64,000 bases of DNA from Peptococcaceae bacterium CEB3. GTDB lineage: Bacteria; Bacillota; Desulfitobacteriia; Desulfitobacteriales; Desulfitobacteriaceae. The first letter of the stretch is position 1. The number at the start of each line of letters is the position of its first letter. The translations under genes and the position numbers were made by a program. Below are positions 17,149 to 24,747 of this stretch, one piece after another. The DNA is taken from positions 62,001 to 126,000 of the forward strand of contig LDXJ01000062.1 in assembly GCA_001029295.1 (NCBI GenBank), written 5' to 3'. The notes under the pieces are model-generated. The model searched no databases. It was given only the letters and a program-made list of their open reading frames with translations, and was not told the DNA's origin.

Positions 17149-17778
17149 ATGGCTACACTGACGGATGAACTAGCGAGCGCCATTGCGGAATTGGAGGACG
17201 AAAAGGTCTTGGATTTGGTGCAGACCCGCCTGGATTCCGGAACTTCGCCTTTGGAGATAGTGGGCAACCTCCAGCAAGGGATGACCGAGGTCGGGATGCG
17301 CTTTGAAGCCGGGACCTACTTTTTGAGCGAATTGGTTATGTGCGGGGAAATCATGAAAGACGCGATGAACATCCTCGAACCCCACCTTGCCGGAGAGGAT
17401 CAGAAGCACCGCGGCAGCATTGTCATCGGAACGGTCAAAGGGGATGTGCACGATCTGGGCAAGAACATTGTCGTCATGCTCCTTAAAGGGGCAGGATACA
17501 ATGTGATTGACCTCGGTATCGATGTCCGGGGCGAGAAATTTATTGATGCGATCAGGGCTAATGAGGCTCCATTGGTGGGAATGAGCGTTCTTCTGACGGC
17601 CTGCCAGGAGGGGATGAAGGGGATCATTGAAGAGATCCGGGCCGCAGGACTGGACACCCGTGTGGTCATCGGCGGCAACTATGTCGACGAGTCTGTGAGA
17701 GACTATGTCAAGGCAGACTATTTTGCTCATAACGCGAGTGATGCGGTTAAAATTGCGGACGAGATCTTCGTCCATTAA
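17149..17778 (+). CDS. Corrinoid protein
   Basis: A 209-aa methyl-carrier protein with helical cap and cobalamin domain. GDVHDLGKN gives the cobalt ligand His at residue 101, followed by LGIDVRG and VVIGGNYVDE. ATG 17149 lies 9 nt after GGGAGGA; in-frame GTG 17143 is too close to the site. It differs clearly from the copies at 5573 and 13715. Being between MT I and the RACE activator, it is the most likely methyl acceptor of this operon. Confidence 0.94.
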   Translation: MATLTDELASAIAELEDEKVLDLVQTRLDSGTSPLEIVGNLQQGMTEVGMRFEAGTYFLSELVMCGEIMKDAMNILEPHLAGEDQKHRGSIVIGTVKGDVHDLGKNIVVMLLKGAGYNVIDLGIDVRGEKFIDAIRANEAPLVGMSVLLTACQEGMKGIIEEIRAAGLDTRVVIGGNYVDESVRDYVKADYFAHNASDAVKIADEIFVH

Positions 17779-17885
17779 TGTCCGGCACGAAATTACGCAT
17801 CGGAGGCTGGTGAGGAAATGGGGAGGTTGCCTTTCAAGCATCTCCACATTTTATCGTCTGGCCGGGGAGAAAGGGGGAGCCAGCT

Positions 17886-19712
17886 ATGGTCGAGGTAAGA
17901 TTCTTGCCCGCAGACAAAACGGTTCGCGTTCAGGAGGGAATGAGCCTCCTTCAAGCGGCTATCGCGGCTGAAGTCCGGGTGGAGAGCACCTGCGGCGGGA
18001 AAGGGACCTGCGGCAAGTGCAAAGTGCGGCTGCAGACGGGAAAAACGGAGAACGGAGCGAATTTGACTCCGGCCGAAGAGAAGTTCCTCACTCCGGCTGA
18101 AATTGAGTCGGGGTGGGTTTTGGCCTGCCGGCACATTCTGACGGAGGATACCGTCGTTGTCTTAGAGGAACAGAAAGACGCGTTTGACCGTAAAGCCGGC
18201 ATGCACGATTCCGAAAAGGCCCGGGCGCACGCCCCGAGCATCCGCAAAGTTGCGCTTGCCTTAGCTCCTCCGACCGTGGAAGAACAAAGTGCGGATTGGG
18301 AACGGCTTGTCCGGGCCCTGCCGGTCGACAATGTTCCGTTCAGCCGGAGCGTTGCCGCCTCTTTGCCGCAGAAACTGCGCCAGGGCAAGTTTAAGGTGAC
18401 GGCTGTGCTGGATGGCGCCAAGCTGCTGGCAGTCGAGCCGGGAGACACGACTCAGCGTACTTTCGGTTTGGCCGTCGATATCGGGACGACTACGGTGGTG
18501 GTTTACCTTGTCGATCTGAACAGGGGAACGGTTATCGGCAGCGGTGCCGTGACGAATCTCCAGAATGTTTTTGGGGCGGATGTCATCTCCAGGATTACCT
18601 ATGCGGCCGGCGGTCCGGAAAAGCTGGCGGAATTGCAGGCCAAGGTGGTCGGCGGGATCAACGGAGTCCTAACCCAATTGACCGAAAAACACGGCGTGAG
18701 TTTTGATGAGATCTATCAGGCAGTTGTGGTCGGCAATACGACCATGAGCCACTTGTTTCTGGGCATTGACCCGACCTTCCTCGCCCCCGCCCCTTTTATT
18801 CCTGTTTTTCAGAAGGCGGTGGAGATCGAGGCGAGGGAACTGGGGCTTAATATTCTGCCCACGGCCGTCGTGACCATGCTGCCCAACGTTGCCGGCTACG
18901 TCGGTTCGGACACCGTCGGCGTGATGCTGGCCGGAAACGCGGACAGCTTGCCGGGTCTCAATCTCATGGTGGATATTGGGACGAACGGCGAAATTGTCCT
19001 GGCTGGCAGAGGAAGCATTCTGACCTGCTCCACAGCGGCCGGCCCCGCCTTCGAAGGGGCGGAAATCAAACACGGGATGCGGGCTGCAGAGGGCGCAATC
19101 GAGAGAGTGCGGCTTTGCTCGGATGTCTCTGTCGAAGTGATTGGCGGGGCGAAAGCACGCGGGATTTGCGGCTCCGGTCTGATCGATGCCATGGCGGAAA
19201 TGGTGCGTGCGGGCGTCGTTGAGAGTTCGGGCCGGCTTGTTAACAAAGAAGCTCAGCTGGAAAAGCTCCCGCCCTTGGTGCGGAGGCGCTTGCGCGGCGG
19301 GACGGAGTTTGTCCTCGTTTGGGCTGAGGATTCGGCTACGGGCGAAGACATCGTGATCAGCCAGAAGGATGTGCGTGAACTCCAGCTGGCAAAAGGAGCG
19401 ATCATGGCCGGGATCAGGATTCTCCTGCGGGAGGAGGGAGCCGAGGCCGGGGAGCTCGACCGGGTGCTTCTGGCCGGAGCTTTTGGCAACTATATCGGAA
19501 AAGAGAGCGCCCTTGGCATCGGGCTCTTGCCTCCCGTGCCGCTGGAGCGGATTGCGGCGATTGGAAACGCGGCCGGCGACGGCGCCAAAATGGCTTTGCT
19601 CTCCCTCCCGGAAAAAGAGCGGGCGCTCAGGCTGGCCCGCCAGGCTAAGCACATCGAATTGTCGACGGATCCGGACTTTCAGGTGGAGTTTGTTAACGCC
19701 CTCTCATTTTAA
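17886..19712 (+). CDS. Reductive activator of corrinoid enzymes (RACE; RamA-like, DUF4445)
   Basis: A 608-aa protein. The N-terminal [2Fe-2S] ferredoxin domain has ligands C36, C42, C45 and C81 (STCGGKGTCGKC and LACRH). A linker and an ASKHA-type ATPase domain follow, with phosphate loops around VDIGTTTVVVYLVD, ANIGTNGEIVLA-type strand MVDIGTNGEI and LAGAFGNYIGKESA. Such activators use ATP to drive electron transfer that returns accidentally oxidised Co(II) to Co(I) in the corrinoid protein. It is full length and has a strong GGGGGAG upstream. One activator probably serves all three corrinoid proteins here. Confidence 0.95.
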   Translation: MVEVRFLPADKTVRVQEGMSLLQAAIAAEVRVESTCGGKGTCGKCKVRLQTGKTENGANLTPAEEKFLTPAEIESGWVLACRHILTEDTVVVLEEQKDAFDRKAGMHDSEKARAHAPSIRKVALALAPPTVEEQSADWERLVRALPVDNVPFSRSVAASLPQKLRQGKFKVTAVLDGAKLLAVEPGDTTQRTFGLAVDIGTTTVVVYLVDLNRGTVIGSGAVTNLQNVFGADVISRITYAAGGPEKLAELQAKVVGGINGVLTQLTEKHGVSFDEIYQAVVVGNTTMSHLFLGIDPTFLAPAPFIPVFQKAVEIEARELGLNILPTAVVTMLPNVAGYVGSDTVGVMLAGNADSLPGLNLMVDIGTNGEIVLAGRGSILTCSTAAGPAFEGAEIKHGMRAAEGAIERVRLCSDVSVEVIGGAKARGICGSGLIDAMAEMVRAGVVESSGRLVNKEAQLEKLPPLVRRRLRGGTEFVLVWAEDSATGEDIVISQKDVRELQLAKGAIMAGIRILLREEGAEAGELDRVLLAGAFGNYIGKESALGIGLLPPVPLERIAAIGNAAGDGAKMALLSLPEKERALRLARQAKHIELSTDPDFQVEFVNALSF

Positions 19713-19800
19713 GTTTGTTGGCTTGACAGAGTACTCGGGAAAAAGCATGCGAAGGGCTCGCAATCGCCCGGGATTTCCGGGGGACTCGCGAGTTTTAGGA

Positions 19801-20745
19801 ATGGGTGTGAATGAGGTGCCGGACAGAAATAAAAGCGAGGCGGAGAAGCAGCGCGAATGGGTTGCCCGGAGCATTGCCCACGGCGTTAAGGAGCGGGTAC
19901 CGAAAGGAGAGCTGGGCATAGCCGATTCCCTCATTGCGCAAGCCTTGAATTGCCGCGAGGTCGGCTTTCGGGAAAGGTACGCTTTTGTTCAAGGAATGAA
20001 TCTGGACGTCGTCACAATCGCCCCCGTCTATCCGGAGCAGGGAAAACGCCTGCCCGACCGGAATGAGATCGTCTGGCCGGGGCTCAGGGAATGGACCAAG
20101 GAGACTCCTTTGTTCACATTTGCTATTCTTGACGGAGCGTTTGAATGGGGGTTGCGCACCCTGGGTTTTCAGGATTTTCTCCTCTTGCCCCACGTTTCTC
20201 CTTGGCAGCTCGCCGGATTTATCCGCAGGGTTGAGGAGATGAACAGCGCCCAGATCCGGCTTCTGGCCGAGGGCGGAGTCAACGGCATTATCTTGGCGGA
20301 CGACATTGCCTTTGCGAACGGCCTCATGCTTCGCCCCCCCGTGCTGAGGGAACATTTCTTCCCTTCCCTTTCCAGACAGGCGGCACTGGCGGCGAAACGG
20401 GGACTTCCCGTTTTTTATCATTCTGACGGCCGCTATAGGGATGCCCTGGAGGATATCATGACCGCCGGATTTACCGGACTGCATTGCATAGACCGCGCTT
20501 CCGGAATGGAGATGGAGAGTCTGCAAGCGGAAGTGGGAAACCGGCTCTGCCTCTGGGGTCATCTCGATGCGAGCGATGCGGAAAGAGCCGGAGACCCGGT
20601 CGCGCTGGAAAAGGCGACGCATTCCGTTCGGCTGTTCGCCCGGGACAAGAGATTTATCCTTGGGACGAACAGCGGCCTCTTCGAAGGTATGGATATTGAG
20701 GGGCTGCGGGCTCTGTACCGCTCGCTCGACGGCTTGGTCCTCTGA
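19801..20745 (+). CDS. UroD-family protein, second in the operon
   Basis: A 314-aa TIM-barrel protein of the UroD/MT I superfamily, with GVNGIILADDIAFANG, LPVFYHSDGRYRDAL and LCLWGHLDASDAER as strand and loop motifs. HSDG stands where other members bind zinc. ATG 19801 follows TTTTAGGA, so the ribosome site is modest, and the frame is open upstream into the RACE gene. It could be another substrate-specific MT I or a methyltransferase for free corrinoid. It is not the heme enzyme HemE, since the heme-pathway substrate motifs are not apparent and the context is methyl transfer. Confidence 0.75.
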   Translation: MGVNEVPDRNKSEAEKQREWVARSIAHGVKERVPKGELGIADSLIAQALNCREVGFRERYAFVQGMNLDVVTIAPVYPEQGKRLPDRNEIVWPGLREWTKETPLFTFAILDGAFEWGLRTLGFQDFLLLPHVSPWQLAGFIRRVEEMNSAQIRLLAEGGVNGIILADDIAFANGLMLRPPVLREHFFPSLSRQAALAAKRGLPVFYHSDGRYRDALEDIMTAGFTGLHCIDRASGMEMESLQAEVGNRLCLWGHLDASDAERAGDPVALEKATHSVRLFARDKRFILGTNSGLFEGMDIEGLRALYRSLDGLVL

Positions 20746-20926
20746 GCCCGGACTGTGGCTCCCTGAGGCTCCGAGCCTCCGGATGCGCCTCCGAGAGGAT
20801 TTCACGGAAGGTTGGATGAATTTGGCTTGAGAGGGCCGTGGCTTGAGAGAGCTGTGGCGGTCAGGACATGTTCCTCGAACGTGCGCCTGTTCTCCGGCTT
20901 TTGATCCTGAGAAAGGGGGTGAGGAT

Positions 20927-21647
20927 GTGGCCGAAACGGTTATTCGCAGTCTGCCTCTGCCGAAAATTCGAGTCGAGGACATCTTGCGGGCGGAGGAAAA
21001 TGACAGCGCCCGTTCTCCTCGTCAGAGTATCTTGGCTCTTTACGAGGATGTGTTGCTGGAAGCGGCGACTTTGCTGGAGCCTAAAGCGCTCTGGAAGGAA
21101 ACGGAGGTTGAGGGTGCGGGCGAAGACAAGCTCTATCTCAGAGGGGGGATTTCGACTGGGCAGCAGGCTTTTGGTCAGGTGTGCCGGGTCAGCCGAGAAA
21201 CTACTCATGTTCGTTATGACGGCCGGCATTAAGATTGACGAAAAGATCGCTTTCTATCAGGAAAATGACGACCTTTCCCGGGCGTATGTTCTGGATTCCG
21301 TCGGTTCTGCGGCCATTGCCTTGGCGAGTTCCGAGGCCCTGGGACGGATGGAGAAAGACTATGCCGAACAGGGTTTGAGGACCTCGATTCCCTTAGGACC
21401 GGGACATTCTTACTGGAAGAGACTGGAGGATCAGCAGGTTCTCTTTCAAATCCTTCAGCCGGAGCGGATCGGGGTAACTCTCAACAGCTCCAATCTCATG
21501 CTTCCCAAGAAATCGGTCAGCATGGTCATGGGGGTCGGCAAGGAACTGCCGGAGCATGAGGAGGGGCAGAAGCATTGTGATTTTTGTGCTTTGCGGGGAA
21601 ACTGCTCCATGAGCAGAGTTGTTTCCGGCTACGCTTCACTGACTTAA
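20927..21647 (+). pseudogene. MetH activation-domain-like protein with a frameshift at a G run
   Basis: GTG 20927 follows AAAGGGGGTGAGG and reads VAETVIRSLPLPKIRVEDIL to KLYLRGG, then the frame fails at six G (21143-21148). The neighbouring frame continues FRLGSRLLVRC to a stop at 21647. The joined product is about 240 aa. Its second half (SIPLGPGHSYWKRLEDQ, ILQPERIGVTLNSSNLM, PKKSVSMVMGVG) matches the S-adenosylmethionine-binding activation domain of cobalamin-dependent methionine synthase. It ends in a Cys cluster, CDFCALRGNC. It could bind S-adenosylmethionine for reactivation. One lost or gained G explains the break, so the gene may be intact in the cell. Confidence 0.75.
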
Positions 21648-21693
21648 GCGGCCGGATGTCCAGAGAGAGAGAGATTATGAGGAGGAGTAGTCT

Positions 21694-22016
21694 ATGAAGG
21701 CAGCCAGAGTCAAGGCGGGAATTTGCGGCTTTGCCTCGGAGATTTCAGCAAGTTCCCAGAATGGACACCAAGTTGATCTTGTCTTTCACACACAATGTCC
21801 GAATCTAAAGCCGATGGAAGAAGAGCTCACTCAGGTTGACGCTTATGCGGAATGTTTGCCAAGGTCGGAGATTCTCCCGTTTATCATTTGGCGCGCAAAT
21901 TCTGTAAGCATGCCGCCTGTCCGGTACCGAGCGCAATTATTAAGGAAATAGAGATCGCCGCCAAGCTGGCTCTGCCGGCGGATGTCGTGATCGAATTGGA
22001 AGACGGTGCTGAGTGA
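21694..22016 (+). pseudogene. DUF6951-like small protein with a 1-nt frameshift
   Basis: ATG 21694 follows GAGGAGTAG. It reads MKAARVKAGICGFASEI and CPNLKPMEEELTQVDAYAE, then one base appears to be missing near 21852. The next frame gives MFAKVGDSPVYHLARKF, CKHAACPVPSAI and LPADVVIELEDGAE to the stop at 22014-22016. The joined 107-aa protein, with Cys motifs near both ends, resembles a small family often found near corrinoid methyltransferases (DUF6951, from memory). The function is unknown. The Cys pattern suggests metal or corrinoid handling, which is inference. Confidence 0.6.
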
Positions 22017-22089
22017 ACTCGTTTAGCTACAGCCTGAAAATTGATAAGGCTTAGCGTTTCAGCACTGTCAGCAAAGGTGGTTGCAATTG

Positions 22090-23349
22090 ATGAAAGAGAA
22101 AAACCTCGGTGAAGATCTGCAAATGACAGGAGCCCGGCGGCTGGAAATTACTTTTGTTCTTGGAGCACTGGCGGCTTTTGGCCCCTTATCCATTGATATG
22201 TACTTGCCTTCGCTGCCTTCGCTGACCCGAGACTTGCACACAACGGCCTCGCTGGCCCAGCTCAGCCTGACCGCCTGCCTTTTGGGGCTTTCGGTCGGAC
22301 AGCTCTTGGCCGGCGCGCAAAGCGATGTCCGCGGACGCCGCCTGCCTCTTTTGGTCGGTCTCGTTGCCTATGCGGCTTCTTCCATACTCTGTGCCTTTAC
22401 GCCCAGCGTCTGGAGTTTGATTCTCCTTCGCTTTATTCAAGGCCTGGCGGGTTCGGCCGGAATCGTCATCTCCCGGGCCGTGGTCAGAGACCTGTATTCC
22501 GGGACGGAGATGACCCGGTTTACCGCCCGCCTCATGCTGGTCAACGGGGCTGCTCCGATTTTGGCGCCGATTCTCGGAGGACAGCTCTTGGAATTTACGA
22601 CTTGGCGAGGGGTCTTTCTTGTCCTCTTCGTGGTCGGAACCCTGATGCTCCTGAGCGTTTTCTTAAGTCTGCCGGAAACGCTGTCGGCAGAGGAACGCTC
22701 TCGTGGGGGCTTAAAAAACACTCTGGCGACGTTTGGCATTTTGCTGAAGGATCGCGAATTTATGGGCTACGCTCTGTCCCAGGGGTTCGTGACCGGGGCG
22801 ATGTTTGCCTATATCTCCGGTTCGCCGTTTGTCATCCAGAATATTTTCGGGGTGTCTCCCCAAGGGTTCAGCCTGATCTTCGCCATGAACGGGTTAGGCA
22901 TCATCCTGGCGGGTCAGATTACCGGGAAACTGGCAGACCGCGTCCGCTTGCGGACCCTTTTTCTTGCCGGGCTTTCTCTCGCCGCGATGGGAGGGGTAGC
23001 CCTCTTGGTCGTAATTTTGCTTAAGGCGGGACTTTTCGCCATTTTGCCGCCTCTCTTTTTAGTGGTCTCCTGCGTGGGCGTCGTGGGAACCGCCGGCTCT
23101 TCTCTTGCGATGGAGAACTACGGACGGGCGGCCGGGAGCGCTTCGGCCATTCTCGGCCTCCTGTCCTTCATCTTTGGGGCGATTGTCGCTCCGCTCGTCG
23201 GTTTAGGCGGCGACAACACAGCTGTCCCGATGGGAATTGTCATTGCCGTGATCGAAGTCTGCGCCTTGCTCCTCTATAGTTACTATTCACAGCCCCATAA
23301 AAAAGACATGCAGAACAAGGCTCAGAGATCTGGACATGACATTACCTAA
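22090..23349 (+). CDS. Bcr/CflA-family MFS efflux transporter
   Basis: A 419-aa permease with 12 hydrophobic segments. The start LAAFGPLSIDMYLPSLPSL and the first-loop motif AGAQSDVRGRRLPLL are typical of the Bcr/CflA drug-resistance branch of the MFS. ATG 22090 lies about 9 nt after AAAGGTGG; TTG 22081 and TTG 22087 are in frame. It closes the second methyltransferase operon and may export a phenolic product of demethylation, though relatives usually export antibiotics. I saw no convincing terminator behind it. Confidence 0.88.
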   Translation: MKEKNLGEDLQMTGARRLEITFVLGALAAFGPLSIDMYLPSLPSLTRDLHTTASLAQLSLTACLLGLSVGQLLAGAQSDVRGRRLPLLVGLVAYAASSILCAFTPSVWSLILLRFIQGLAGSAGIVISRAVVRDLYSGTEMTRFTARLMLVNGAAPILAPILGGQLLEFTTWRGVFLVLFVVGTLMLLSVFLSLPETLSAEERSRGGLKNTLATFGILLKDREFMGYALSQGFVTGAMFAYISGSPFVIQNIFGVSPQGFSLIFAMNGLGIILAGQITGKLADRVRLRTLFLAGLSLAAMGGVALLVVILLKAGLFAILPPLFLVVSCVGVVGTAGSSLAMENYGRAAGSASAILGLLSFIFGAIVAPLVGLGGDNTAVPMGIVIAVIEVCALLLYSYYSQPHKKDMQNKAQRSGHDIT

Positions 23350-24175
23350 TGAGTTGAACAATCGCTACCGAGAGCCCAGAACCCCCGACACCACTCGAAA
23401 CCCGGAACTCTAGCCGTGCTAACTATTTGTGCAAACGATATTGGTGATAATTTTTTGTCGCCAGCAGGCGGGCGGAAAGCTATTCGGTAAGCTTGACGAG
23501 TTGGAGCCGGTAATATTCGATAAAAGTAATTCCCGATTTTCTACCGAGTAGCTTACAGGGATTAGCTTATCACCAATGACTCTTTTTGTATCGCTGGCTA
23601 TGTTCAGAGTTCTGAATCTTCGGGATATGACTAAGGACATTGGCAAGACAATTTGCAAGGTGATACCTCAGATATTTGATCAGAGACTCCTTCGCGTTGA
23701 TGGTAATAAGGCGGATTAAATCTGTAGCCGACCGTCTCGCGGTTGCCATTAATTAGCATGCGACAAACATGGTGCCATTCTGTGAATGGCAGATAAATAA
23801 TTCAACGGGTCTAATGGTGGCAAAAATGGCGTACATAGCTATACGGGTTTCAGGGCTTATCCGCAGGCAAAAATGAAGTGGAGACCCGACAAACTTGGGC
23901 TACTCTGCGCTTCAAGCTGGAGAACATTCATCTCATTGAGTGGCAATCCGCTGATGGAAAGGGCTGAAAAAGTAGATACACGACAGGTTATCCACAGGTG
24001 CCTGAAACCCAGATAACATAAGGGTTTGAAGTACCTTCCGTGTCTACGGACTGTAGAGAGGGAGTTCCAGGGAAAGATCATTTCCGTATATCCGCTTAAC
24101 AACAGAACGGCGGACAAAACAATTATTTACCGGTTGTTTAACCGAGACACCGCGCGGTTTTTAGCATAATTTAAT
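23350..24175. other. Gene-poor interval
   Basis: About 825 nt without a credible gene on either strand. The short open frames have no ribosome sites and no known product. It contains one copy of a repeat also present near 34873. Confidence 0.6.
23961..24056 (+). repeat. Long imperfect repeat, copy 1
   Basis: About 96 nt from GGGCTGAAAA through AGGTTATCCACAGGTGCCTG and CATAAGGGTTT to TGTCTACGGACTGT. It matches 34873-34974 at roughly 80 percent, in the same orientation, with a few small indels. It looks like the remnant of a mobile element end. Confidence 0.75.
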
Positions 24176-24234
24176 TTGCATTTAATTTGGCTTGTATGCT
24201 ATAAATATTCTAACGATTAAGGAAACGAATCGTT
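24176..24234 (+). promoter_or_regulatory. Promoter with an inverted repeat after it
   Basis: TTGCAT (24176-24181), 18-nt spacer, TATAAA (24200-24205), followed by AACGATT (24212-24218) and AATCGTT (24228-24234), a perfect 7-bp inverted repeat that could be an operator or hairpin. Confidence 0.45.
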
Positions 24235-24264
24235 TAGACGTTTGAAGATAAGGAGGCGGGAAAA

Positions 24265-24468
24265 TTGATCACGGCTATCAGTGCGATGCAAACGCAGCAT
24301 CATGGGGCTATGGTCGCAATGCCACAGCGGATCAATCAGGGGGCAAGTGAAGAGGCAAGCGAAAGTCCGGCTGCACGGATGGCGGAGGCTAGGAGAGGCA
24401 GTCAAACTGCAACATCTTTGCGCACGCCCGGTGGTTCAGTCGGTCGTAGACTTGATGTTCGCGTCTAA
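24265..24468 (+). CDS. Hypothetical protein, 67 aa
   Basis: TTG 24265 stands 8 nt after AAGGAGG and opens a 67-codon frame with Ala/Met/Gln-rich start (MITAISAMQTQHHGAM) and a basic C-terminus. No membrane segment or known motif is seen. A promoter-like pair and an inverted repeat lie directly upstream, and two hairpin terminators follow, so it forms a complete small transcription unit. I do not recognise a family. A noncoding RNA gene is the alternative. Confidence 0.4.
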   Translation: MITAISAMQTQHHGAMVAMPQRINQGASEEASESPAARMAEARRGSQTATSLRTPGGSVGRRLDVRV

Positions 24469-24518
24469 AAGGCGACTGGGTCGGCGGATTGGTGACTCTT
24501 GTCGATTTAAGGGTTAGG

Positions 24519-24562
24519 AAAGAGGACTGTCCTTGGGGCCGATCCAGGGGACGGTCCTCTTC
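24519..24562 (+). terminator. Terminator after the 67-aa gene
   Basis: AAGAGGACTGTCC pairs with GGACGGTCCTCTT (one G-U) around a 16-nt loop, followed by a mixed T/C run. Confidence 0.65.
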
Positions 24563-24630
24563 TTGTTGCGGGTCACTTTATCCCGGATTAAATCCGTCCC
24601 TCAGTCAAATAGAAATGGACCGAAAAAAAT

Positions 24631-24663
24631 AACCCTGTTGGTCGATGAACCAGCAGGGTTTTG
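24631..24663. terminator. Bidirectional hairpin terminator
   Basis: AACCCTGTTGGT and ACCAGCAGGGTT form a 12-bp stem with one G-U pair. There are A residues on the left and T on the right, so it may stop transcription from both sides, including from the transposase gene. Confidence 0.7.
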
Positions 24664-24747
24664 GTTAGATCGCGTAGCGGGCATTCGCAGCTCCATTTCA
24701 TAGCCTCTCGGAATTTAGGGGGTGAAAATGGGTAATTGTACCAGAAC

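Noticed and set aside
19801-20745. Heme-pathway uroporphyrinogen decarboxylase (HemE)
   Set aside because: Same fold, but it sits with RACE, MT II and corrinoid genes and no other heme genes are near.
23419-23658. Minus-strand 79-codon frame in the empty interval
   Set aside because: No ribosome site, no promoter, no recognisable motif.
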